Below the pieces are notes generated by a model, which saw only the letters and a program-made list of their open reading frames with translations, made no database searches and was not told the DNA's origin. Made by a program: the position numbers and the translations under genes. From positions 1-44,110 of the forward strand of contig JAKSUY010000005.1 in the NCBI GenBank assembly GCA_024408495.1: a stretch of DNA of 44,110 bases, given 5' to 3'. This DNA comes from Bacilli bacterium (lineage in GTDB: Bacteria; Bacillota_I; Bacilli_A; RFN20; CAG-826). This document shows positions 25,745 to 32,643 of the stretch, one piece after another (position 1 is the first letter of the stretch; every line of letters begins with the position of its first letter).

Positions 25745-27088
25745 ATGATTAAAGCTAAATCAATTGTTAGAGGCAAGTGTACTTCTTATTCAAATGAAGG
25801 TGAAGGCGTTATTCATTTAAATAAAGAAGTAATCTTTGTTAAAGGATTAATTGTTGGTGAAGAAGCCGATATTCTTATTAATTATAATCGTGCAGGCATT
25901 AATTATGGTTCTATTAAGAAGATTCATAATTTATCCAAAGATAGAATTAATCCAAAATGTAAAGTTGCGACTGCTTGCGGCGGTTGCGCTTTTCAATCTT
26001 TAAGTTATCCTAAACAACTTGAATATAAAACTAATAAAGTTAAAGATGTTTTTAAATATATCACTAAGTTAGATGTAAAGGTAAATAACTGCATTGGGAT
26101 GGATAATCCGTATTATTATCGAAACAAGAGCCAAACCCCTGTAAAGAAGATGGGTAAGAAGGTTGTAACTGGGTTTTATAGGTCTAAAAGCCATGATATC
26201 GTTCCAATTGATGAATGTGTGATTGAAGATAAACGTAGTAATAAAATCATTAATTCAATTAAAACAATCATGTCTGATTTTAAAATTGAGCCATACGATG
26301 AAGATCGTCGCTATGGGGTAATCCGCCATATCTTAATTAGAACCTCATTGCACTTTAATGAGATTATGGTTGTATTAGTGACTAATTGTGATTCGTTCCC
26401 ATCCCGTAATAACTTTATTAATGTAATTAAGAAGGAAAATCCAGAAATCACCACGATTGTTCAAAATATTAATAAAAGAGATACAAATGTGATTTTAGGC
26501 GAACAAGAAAGAATCTTATTTGGTAGAGGATACATAGTCGATTCGTTGTGCGGAATTAAATTTCATATCTCATCCAAATCATTCTTCCAAATTAATCCGA
26601 TTCAAACAGAGCAACTATATAACTATATAAGGGATAATTTAAATCTAAAGAAATCGGATACGTTACTTGATGCTTATAGCGGAGTAGGCACCATTGGAAT
26701 GTCGCTTGCTAATAAAGTAAAAGAAGTCATTAGTGTAGAAATCGAAAAAAGTGCGGTTAAAGACGCAATCAGAAACGCCAAAGAAAATAAGATTAATAAC
26801 ATTAAGTTTATTTGTGATGATGCATCTAGATATATTAATGAATTAAAACAGCTAGATGTTTTAGTAATGGATCCCCCTAGAAAAGGAAGCACGCCTGAAT
26901 TCTTAAAGGCCGTTAATCGATTAAAGCCTAACAATATTATCTACGTTTCTTGTGATCCTAACACACTTGCAAGAGATATTAATTATTTAAAAGACAAATA
27001 TATAATTAAAGTAGTGCAACCGTTTGATATGTTTCCAATGACATATCACGTGGAGACACTAGTAAACTTAGTTCTAAAAACCAAGTAA
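25745..27088 (+). CDS. rlmD: 23S rRNA (uracil-5-)-methyltransferase, RlmD/RlmCD type
   Basis: 447 residues. An N-terminal TRAM domain covers about residues 1-58. The 4Fe-4S cysteines are in CKVATACGGC plus a later one. The SAM-dependent domain has LLDAYSGVGTIGM, DPPRKG, and the catalytic cysteine in VSCDPNTLARD. The enzyme makes 5-methyluridine in 23S rRNA; RlmD, RlmCD or a TrmA-like tRNA target cannot be separated by eye. I start at MIKAKS (25745), since TATAAT lies 14-19 bases upstream and the TRAM domain begins there. The last 12 codons have a diverged second copy after the fic gene. Confidence 0.9.
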   Translation: MIKAKSIVRGKCTSYSNEGEGVIHLNKEVIFVKGLIVGEEADILINYNRAGINYGSIKKIHNLSKDRINPKCKVATACGGCAFQSLSYPKQLEYKTNKVKDVFKYITKLDVKVNNCIGMDNPYYYRNKSQTPVKKMGKKVVTGFYRSKSHDIVPIDECVIEDKRSNKIINSIKTIMSDFKIEPYDEDRRYGVIRHILIRTSLHFNEIMVVLVTNCDSFPSRNNFINVIKKENPEITTIVQNINKRDTNVILGEQERILFGRGYIVDSLCGIKFHISSKSFFQINPIQTEQLYNYIRDNLNLKKSDTLLDAYSGVGTIGMSLANKVKEVISVEIEKSAVKDAIRNAKENKINNIKFICDDASRYINELKQLDVLVMDPPRKGSTPEFLKAVNRLKPNNIIYVSCDPNTLARDINYLKDKYIIKVVQPFDMFPMTYHVETLVNLVLKTK

Positions 27089-27092
27089 AATA
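27053..27092 (+). repeat. 3' end of rlmD, first copy of a diverged direct repeat
   Basis: The last 12 codons of rlmD, including its stop, and a few bases beyond. They match 28363-28402 at about four of five positions, with most differences A/G or C/T changes; 'cactagtaa' is the longest identical run. The two copies bracket the fic gene. Confidence 0.6.
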
Positions 27093-27122
27093 AGCATTTT
27101 TAAACTTAAAATCATATGTTAC

Positions 27123-27146
27123 TAGTATCATCCATTGATGACACTA
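27123..27146 (+). terminator. Hairpin after rlmD, possible weak terminator
   Basis: TAGTATCATC (27123-27132) pairs with GATGACACTA (27137-27146), nine of ten positions, loop CATT. No T-run follows, so termination would be weak; it may instead protect the rlmD mRNA 3' end. Confidence 0.35.
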
Positions 27147-27230
27147 TAAGGGCACATATAAATTAAGGTAATAGTGCAATGTGGGCGCGTATTAAAATTT
27201 TAAATATAAATAATTTAATTCCGTAAAATA

Positions 27231-27269
27231 TTGAAATACTGCATATTTTCTATTATAATATATTCAGTA
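27231..27269 (+). promoter_or_regulatory. fic promoter with flanking inverted repeat
   Basis: -35 TTGAAA (27231-27236), exactly 17 bases, -10 TATAAT (27254-27259). An imperfect inverted repeat, TACTGcATA (27237-27245) and TATtCAGTA (27261-27269), flanks the -10 box and could be an operator. The predicted leader is about 18 bases and has no Shine-Dalgarno site. Confidence 0.6.
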
Positions 27270-27283
27270 AAATATAAATATTT

Positions 27284-28354
27284 ATGCATAAATTTAGTTA
27301 TGATTTCATAAAAAGCCAAGTATTGACAGCAAATCTTTTTTCTATTTCTAACGTCATTATTAATCTTAAAGAAAGAACTTCTACTAAAAAAATGACCAAG
27401 AGTAATCTTTTTAAGAAACTTGAAACAATTGCGATTAAAGACTCCGTTGAAGCTTCTAATGCAATTGAAGGAATTCATACAACAGAAAAGCGAATTGAAG
27501 AAATTGTAGAAAATAATTCAAAGCCCCTTACGCATGACGAAGAAGAAATTGCTGGTTATAGGGATGCGATAATTTTTGTAAAAGAAAATTATAAATACCT
27601 TAGTTTTAATGAAGAAACAATTAAAAAGCTTCATTCTATGTTGTTTTCAAGGCACGCTGGTTCTCATAAAGGTGGAGAATATAAAAAAGAAGATAATATA
27701 ATTGCTGAAAGAAACAAAAACGGAACAATTAAAAAGCTTATATTCAAAACAGTACCTGCTAAAAATGTAGAAAAACAAATGAATGAATTTATGCTTGCTT
27801 ACCAAGTAGCAAGAGATGATTACGCTATACCATCACTACTTTTAATTCCATGTGTAATAGTAGATTTTCTTGCAATTCACCCTTTTCAAGATGGAAATGG
27901 AAGATTGTCTCGTTTGTTAACATTATTGCTTTTATTCAAAGAAGAAATTGATATTGGCAGATATGTATCTTTTGAAAAAATGATTAACAACTATAAATTT
28001 GATTATTATGATGCTCTTCAATCATCTCAAGTTGGTTGGCACGAAAACAAATGCGAATACCAACCATTTATTGTTTTTACATTTCAAATAATTTATGAAT
28101 GCTACAAAAAAATGAACGAACGTTTTTTGATACTTAGTAAAGATAAAATGAGTAAAAAAGAGATAATTAAGGCCACATTAAAACAAAGTTTAGTGCCGAT
28201 TTCGAAGGAAGAAATACACACATTGTTCCCTGATATATCAATTACAACAATAGAAGCGGAATTAGCAAAATTGCAAAAAACAAATGAGATTACTAAAATC
28301 GGTACATTCAAAAATGCAAAATACATCTTCAATATTAAAAAAACTAATTCGTAA
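27284..28354 (+). CDS. Fic family protein (AMPylase-type), inhibitory motif at the N-terminus
   Basis: 356 residues. The Fic core motif is complete, HPFQDGNGRLSR (H199-R210), so the protein should transfer AMP or another nucleotide part to a target side chain. An inhibitory helix motif of the form SxxxEG is seen at S58-E62-G63 (SNAIEG), as in class II Fic proteins that control their own activity. The C-terminal 80 residues (KEIIKATLKQSLVPISKEEIHTLFPDISITTIEAELAKL) look like a winged helix. No separate antitoxin gene is needed or seen. Codon use is A/T-rich compared with rlmD. The gene lies between two diverged copies of the rlmD end, which suggests acquisition. Confidence 0.92.
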   Translation: MHKFSYDFIKSQVLTANLFSISNVIINLKERTSTKKMTKSNLFKKLETIAIKDSVEASNAIEGIHTTEKRIEEIVENNSKPLTHDEEEIAGYRDAIIFVKENYKYLSFNEETIKKLHSMLFSRHAGSHKGGEYKKEDNIIAERNKNGTIKKLIFKTVPAKNVEKQMNEFMLAYQVARDDYAIPSLLLIPCVIVDFLAIHPFQDGNGRLSRLLTLLLLFKEEIDIGRYVSFEKMINNYKFDYYDALQSSQVGWHENKCEYQPFIVFTFQIIYECYKKMNERFLILSKDKMSKKEIIKATLKQSLVPISKEEIHTLFPDISITTIEAELAKLQKTNEITKIGTFKNAKYIFNIKKTNS

Positions 28355-28362
28355 AAATTATA

Positions 28363-28398
28363 GAGGCACTAGTAAGCTTGGTTTTAAAAGCCTGGTAA
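28363..28398 (+). pseudogene. Remnant of an RlmD-type C-terminus after fic
   Basis: Eight bases after the fic stop, an in-frame 12-codon stretch reads EALVSLVLKAW-stop, against ETLVNLVLKTK-stop at the end of rlmD. Similarity starts abruptly at the glutamate codon and runs a few bases past the stop. Nothing upstream of it continues the reading. It is either the leftover end of a paralogous methyltransferase gene replaced by fic, or an old target duplication from insertion of a fic-bearing segment at the rlmD 3' end. Confidence 0.5.
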
Positions 28399-28410
28399 AA
28401 TAGGATTTAT

Positions 28411-28704
28411 GTCACCAATGCGATATTGATCACTGTTAGTATTTATTGTTTGCGAGAATAAAAAATTATTAAAGATACCCCATTAACTTACTAATTTGTA
28501 TAACTTAAAGTAGAACAATAACGAGAAAAATTTTACAATACAATGGTTATGCAATTTGTTAAATTCGTTGGAATCTTATCAAAATTATTAAAATTCCATT
28601 GGAACTTAACGATTAAGCTATCGCAACCTTATAATTTAATTTCATAATCTTATATTTTTTGGAGTATAATTATTTTTTTCTATAGTAAAAGGAGAATACG
28701 CTAT
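28411..28704. other. A/T-rich intergenic region with a short direct repeat
   Basis: No gene is seen. Two similar 20-base segments start 30 bases apart (28561 and 28591), both of the form AAATTC-n-TTGGAA-CTTA. A consensus TATAAT (28665-28670) lies 40 bases before the next gene and is likely its -10 box, without a good -35. AAAAGGAG (28687-28694) is the ribosome site of the lipoprotein at 28705. Confidence 0.5.
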
Positions 28705-30540
28705 ATGAAAACTATGAAAAAGAATATATTTTTATTACTTTGTGTCGTGTTACCAACACTTGGTTCTTGTGCTCAAGCGCCAGCTAAAACTTTTATTGTA
28801 TCCTTTGATACTGATCATGGTGATTTTATTAAACCTCTTAAAATTGTTGAAGGCAATCTGATTAATAAAGAAGATATAACTAATCCCACTAAAGAAGGAG
28901 TTAGTTTTTATAAATGGTACAAAGATAAAGAATTTAGTGAAGAGTTTGATTTTAATTCACCAATTACGGATGATTTAATTTTATACGCTAGATATGGATT
29001 CACTGTTACATTTTTAGGTAAAAATGAAGAAACAGAAACAATTTATGCTACTGAAATTGTCCCTATGAATGATAAAGTTAGCAAACCTGATAATCCTAGT
29101 AAAGATTACTATACTTTTGATAAATGGTATCAAGAAGAAAACTTTAAACATGAATTCGACTTTGAAACTAAAATAACTAAAAATTTATCAGTTTTCGCTA
29201 AATTTAATCCTAATGATTATAAAATTACTTATCACAATATATTAGATACAGATACAAATTATAATCCTAAAGGTTATGTTTATTCAATCGGGGTTAACGA
29301 TTTAAAGAATGCTAAAAGAGAGGAAAACGAATTTAGAGGTTGGTTTACTTCTGAGACATTTGAAGAAGAAACAAGAATAACATCTATTCCTGCTGATTCT
29401 CATAGAGACATTGATTTATACGCTAAATTTAGTAATGTCTTTTATATTAGTTTTGTGAATTGGCCAGAAGATTTAGAAAATGCTAATCCTTCTACTTACA
29501 CTAAAAATGATGCGATTACATTAGATAGCTCGATATTTAATGATGAAAAATATAAAAATGGATTCAATTTCGAAAATTTCTATTTAGTTAAAGATGGGAA
29601 AACTGAAACCAATCCTATCACTGGATGGGATGTTGGAACAACAATGGACAAAATAATTTATGTAGATATTGCTCCTACTGAAAGTGTTGTAACTTTAGAT
29701 GCGAAAGGCGGGAAACTTGATAGCGAATTTTCTTTTATATATCTTGATTATAATTATGATGAACACCCTATTGAAAAAATTGAAAATATTGCTCAAGAAG
29801 GAAGCGAAGAAGAAGGCTTTAATCCAAATGGAATTAATGTACCTAATCGTGAGGGCTATAATTTCGGTGGCTGGTATTTAGATAAAGCTTGCCAAACCCC
29901 ATTGAGTACTGAAAAAGATAACATTTTACATTGTGGAGACACAATATATGCAAAATGGAATCTTTTGGACACCGAAAAAGGCTATAAATCTTTAAGTGAT
30001 AATAATGGTAAATTTGAAGTCTCCGTCAGCGATATTGCTAAAGGCAAAACAGGTTATGTAAGATTATATTTAAATATTCCCTATCATTATGAAAAAATTA
30101 GTTTTGATTACGGATCCCTCTTATATAGCCAATCTGGATTGCTAACTATGAACGGCTGGTGCGGCGGTGATAACTTTATAAGTTATGTCATATCGGATAC
30201 TAAATTTGATACATACGAAAATTTATATACAAAAGACAAGAGTGATTTATCATTTTCACAGTATCTTGACTTGCGATGGAGAGATTCGGGCTATACCTCT
30301 TTTAGATTTGGAGTGACGTCGATAACATATCGTGATGATCAAAAGATAAAAATCGCAACCGATAAGGCTACAGCAAAAATAAAATTCTGGGATAAAATTA
30401 ATTTTAATACTCCAACAAGAGATGGATATAAATTCCTAACTTGGTTAGATGGCGACAACAATGAAGTCACTAACGGCAGTCATTGGACTTATGTCGACAC
30501 CGAAGTCACAGTTAATGCATCGTGGACTGAAAATATTTAG
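28705..30540 (+). CDS. InlB/Flg_new-repeat lipoprotein
   Basis: 611 residues, signal peptide with lipobox LGSC (C22). The mature part has about five InlB B-repeat (Listeria-Bacteroides, Flg_new) units, seen by their ends: FYKWYKDKEF...LYARYG, FDKWYQEENF...VFAKF, FRGWFTSETF...LYAKF, FGGWYLDKAC...IYAKW and FLTWLDGDNN...VNASW. Between units four and five lies a non-repeat domain (about 430-570) rich in tyrosine and serine. Such proteins are surface-exposed in Firmicutes, often with adhesion or binding roles; none can be assigned here. AAAAGGAG ten bases upstream supports ATG 28705; ATG 28714 is possible. Confidence 0.88.
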   Translation: MKTMKKNIFLLLCVVLPTLGSCAQAPAKTFIVSFDTDHGDFIKPLKIVEGNLINKEDITNPTKEGVSFYKWYKDKEFSEEFDFNSPITDDLILYARYGFTVTFLGKNEETETIYATEIVPMNDKVSKPDNPSKDYYTFDKWYQEENFKHEFDFETKITKNLSVFAKFNPNDYKITYHNILDTDTNYNPKGYVYSIGVNDLKNAKREENEFRGWFTSETFEEETRITSIPADSHRDIDLYAKFSNVFYISFVNWPEDLENANPSTYTKNDAITLDSSIFNDEKYKNGFNFENFYLVKDGKTETNPITGWDVGTTMDKIIYVDIAPTESVVTLDAKGGKLDSEFSFIYLDYNYDEHPIEKIENIAQEGSEEEGFNPNGINVPNREGYNFGGWYLDKACQTPLSTEKDNILHCGDTIYAKWNLLDTEKGYKSLSDNNGKFEVSVSDIAKGKTGYVRLYLNIPYHYEKISFDYGSLLYSQSGLLTMNGWCGGDNFISYVISDTKFDTYENLYTKDKSDLSFSQYLDLRWRDSGYTSFRFGVTSITYRDDQKIKIATDKATAKIKFWDKINFNTPTRDGYKFLTWLDGDNNEVTNGSHWTYVDTEVTVNASWTENI

Positions 30541-30578
30541 AAAATTATTTTAAAGAGCCGATTTTATTATTTCTGTAA

Positions 30579-30600
30579 CGTTTCAATTCATGTTGAAACG
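30579..30600. terminator. Perfect hairpin after the repeat lipoprotein gene
   Basis: CGTTTCAA (30579-30586), loop TTCATG, TTGAAACG (30593-30600). It lies 39 bases after the stop. No T-run follows on either strand, so it could be an operator for the next gene just as well as a terminator. Confidence 0.4.
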
Positions 30601-30676
30601 CTTACTTACTTAGCACGGCGAACAAAAAATTTAAAATCTTTTTATATAAAACAACGTTTTGGTTTGTCATTCTTGT

Positions 30677-31381
30677 ATGAAAAAAACTATATTACTAACT
30701 TTAGTGTTCCCTATGTTATTAGGGTGTTCTAAGCCTCTAAGTAATGCCGAATTATTTGAAAATACGGTTAAGGATGTTTTATATGCGGATGAAAGTAAGA
30801 TTAGACCATTAGTCAATCTAACTCCCGGAGATGATAACGTTATCTTTAACAAGGACAATACTAAAGTTTTATTATGTTCATTGCATCATTATCCAGATTC
30901 ATATAAAGAAGGCGAAACTATCACAACCAATTGGGAAAGCTGGTTAGTATCAGTTAAAGAAATGGCTAATTGGTACAAAAAGAATAAAGGTAAATTCACT
31001 GATTATGTATTGCGCTCAAAACAACTTCTAGGTGTTGCGGAAGAAAAGGCTCATACTCATATCTCTTCTTTTTATGTGAATGTCAGTGATTTAATTAGAC
31101 CGGTATATGAGACGGATGTTACAAAACCAATGAGATTATCTTTGCCTAGTGATGTTAGTGAAGATTATAAAAAATGGTTTAACGATAATATCATTTATTC
31201 TTATTATAATGAGGGTACAAAATCTCCTTGGACTAGACTTGGCTACACATATGATTGGAGTGGTACTTCTGATTGCTATGGTCTAAGCGAATTTTTACTT
31301 CCTTCTGGTAAAGAAATAACAACCGAAAAAACTGTAGAAATTAAAGAATTTTTTACTGATTATTTGGAAAACATAAAATAA
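30677..31381 (+). CDS. Lipoprotein of unknown function
   Basis: 234 residues from MKKTILLTLVFPMLLGC, a short signal peptide with lipobox LLGC (C17). The mature part has tryptophan-rich segments (TTNWESWLVSVKEMANWYKK; KSPWTRLGYTYDWSGTSDCYG) and no motif I know. An upstream in-frame TTG at 30659 adds only six residues before the signal peptide, so ATG 30677 is preferred. No clear Shine-Dalgarno site is present. It may belong with the repeat lipoprotein before it, but a hairpin separates them. Confidence 0.8.
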   Translation: MKKTILLTLVFPMLLGCSKPLSNAELFENTVKDVLYADESKIRPLVNLTPGDDNVIFNKDNTKVLLCSLHHYPDSYKEGETITTNWESWLVSVKEMANWYKKNKGKFTDYVLRSKQLLGVAEEKAHTHISSFYVNVSDLIRPVYETDVTKPMRLSLPSDVSEDYKKWFNDNIIYSYYNEGTKSPWTRLGYTYDWSGTSDCYGLSEFLLPSGKEITTEKTVEIKEFFTDYLENIK

Positions 31382-31416
31382 TCTTTATATTAAACTGTGT
31401 ATAACAAGGAAAACAT

Positions 31417-31430
31417 AGTAAGATATTACT
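31417..31430 (+). promoter_or_regulatory. Likely -10 region and short inverted repeat before the alcohol dehydrogenase
   Basis: TAAGAT (31419-31424) ends six bases before the ATG at 31431, and it lies in the inverted repeat AGTAA-gata-TTACT that ends right at the start codon. There is no ribosome site at a normal distance (AAGGA is 20 bases away), so a leaderless mRNA is suggested. A -35 box is not clear. Confidence 0.4.
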
Positions 31431-32585
31431 ATGAATAATTTTATATATAACATTCCGACTAAAGTTTATTTCGGAAAAGATGAAGAACTTAAAATCGGAA
31501 AATTAATTAAAGAGTATCATGCTCATAAGGTTTTAATTCATTTCGGCTCTAATCGCGTTAAGAAAAACGGTTTGGTTAATCGAGTTGAAAAATGTTTAAA
31601 GAAAGAGGGAATAAAATATATTGAATTTTGCGGGGTAACCGCTAATCCAGTCCTTTCTTTTGTAAGAAAAGGTATAGCACTTGCAAAAAAAGAGAAAGTT
31701 GATTTTGTTTTAGCGATTGGCGGTGGATCGGTATTAGATTCTGCTAAAGCAATTGCTATTGGTGTTGCTAATCCTAAAGTTGATGTATGGGATTATTTCT
31801 GTGGCAAACCCGCTCCTACTAAGAGCCTACCTAAGGCGGCCATTTTAACGATATCCGCTGCTGGTAGTGAGATGAGTAATTCAGCAGTTATTACTAACGA
31901 AAAAACCAAAGAAAAGAAAGGCTTTAATAATGTTATTAATCAAATGGATTTTGCAATTGAAAATCCAGATTTAACTCTTACCGTTGATAAGTATCAAACG
32001 GCTTGTGGTGCAGTTGATATTGCTATGCACACAATGGAAAGGTACTTTTCTCCGGTTAAAGATACCATATTAACCGATGCGCTTGCTTTAGCGCTTATTA
32101 AAACGGTTAATGAATTAGGGTTAAAATGCATTAAGAAGCCGAATGATTATGTATTAAGAGCAAATATGATGTGGGCATCTTCATTAGCGCATAATGGTTT
32201 AACTGGTTTTGGTAAAGAAGTTAGATTTGTAGTCCATCCATTCGGTCATCAAGTATGTGGTTTATACCCTAATGTAGCGCACGCAGCAGGCTTATCTGCT
32301 ATTTGGGGATCATGGGCAAGATATGTTTATAAATATGACCTTAAATGTTGGCAAAAGTTCGCTAAAGAAGTATGGAACACTGATGATGTTTTAAAAGCAA
32401 TTAAGAAACAAGAAGATTATTATCATAAGGTTGGGATGCCAATTTCATTAAGAGAATTAAAAATTAAAAAAAGCGATTTAGAGAAGATGGCACTTCGTCT
32501 TTCTAACAATAAAACCACTAGTTTATCCGGTGTTATTAATCTTAAATATGAAGATATGATAAAAATATATACGTCTGCTTATTAA
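31431..32585 (+). CDS. Iron-containing alcohol dehydrogenase (BdhA/YugJ-like)
   Basis: 384 residues of the Fe-ADH family, cytoplasmic. The N-terminal NAD(P)-binding part opens with YNIPTKVYFG and has IGGGSVLDSAKAIA and LTISAAGSEMSNSAVIT. The helical metal-binding part has DIAMHTMERYF, a histidine at RFVVHPFGHQV and another in VAHAAGLS. NPDLTLTV is also typical. Family members reduce aldehydes (butanal and similar) to alcohols, which fits fermentative NAD(P)H disposal. The substrate is not decided by the sequence. It stands alone, upstream of the fructose PTS genes. Confidence 0.92.
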   Translation: MNNFIYNIPTKVYFGKDEELKIGKLIKEYHAHKVLIHFGSNRVKKNGLVNRVEKCLKKEGIKYIEFCGVTANPVLSFVRKGIALAKKEKVDFVLAIGGGSVLDSAKAIAIGVANPKVDVWDYFCGKPAPTKSLPKAAILTISAAGSEMSNSAVITNEKTKEKKGFNNVINQMDFAIENPDLTLTVDKYQTACGAVDIAMHTMERYFSPVKDTILTDALALALIKTVNELGLKCIKKPNDYVLRANMMWASSLAHNGLTGFGKEVRFVVHPFGHQVCGLYPNVAHAAGLSAIWGSWARYVYKYDLKCWQKFAKEVWNTDDVLKAIKKQEDYYHKVGMPISLRELKIKKSDLEKMALRLSNNKTTSLSGVINLKYEDMIKIYTSAY

Positions 32586-32601
32586 TCATTTATCGTGAAA
32601 G

Positions 32602-32632
32602 TTACCTATAATAGGTAATTTTATTCTATAAT
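32602..32632 (+). promoter_or_regulatory. Fructose EII promoter with 17-bp palindromic operator
   Basis: The perfect palindrome TTACCTATAATAGGTAA (32602-32618) holds a TATAAT (32607-32612). A second TATAAT (32627-32632) ends 11 bases before the ATG at 32644. The palindrome has the same build as the one at 34895-34911. Because it is followed by TTTTATT, it could also act as a weak terminator for the dehydrogenase gene. Confidence 0.6.
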
Positions 32633-32643
32633 TGATAATAGTT

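Noticed and set aside
27089-28362. Calling the fic segment a complete mobile element
   Set aside because: There is no integrase, transposase or terminal inverted repeat, and the flanking repeats are only about 80 percent alike.
28705-30540. Repeat lipoprotein as a phage tail or adhesin with LPxTG anchor
   Set aside because: It has a lipobox and no LPxTG or sorting tail, and no phage genes are nearby.
32602-32625. Palindrome plus T-rich tail as a simple terminator of the alcohol dehydrogenase gene
   Set aside because: The six-base A/T-rich stem would be weak, and the matching palindrome before fruK has no T-run. Operator is the better reading, though a double use is not excluded.
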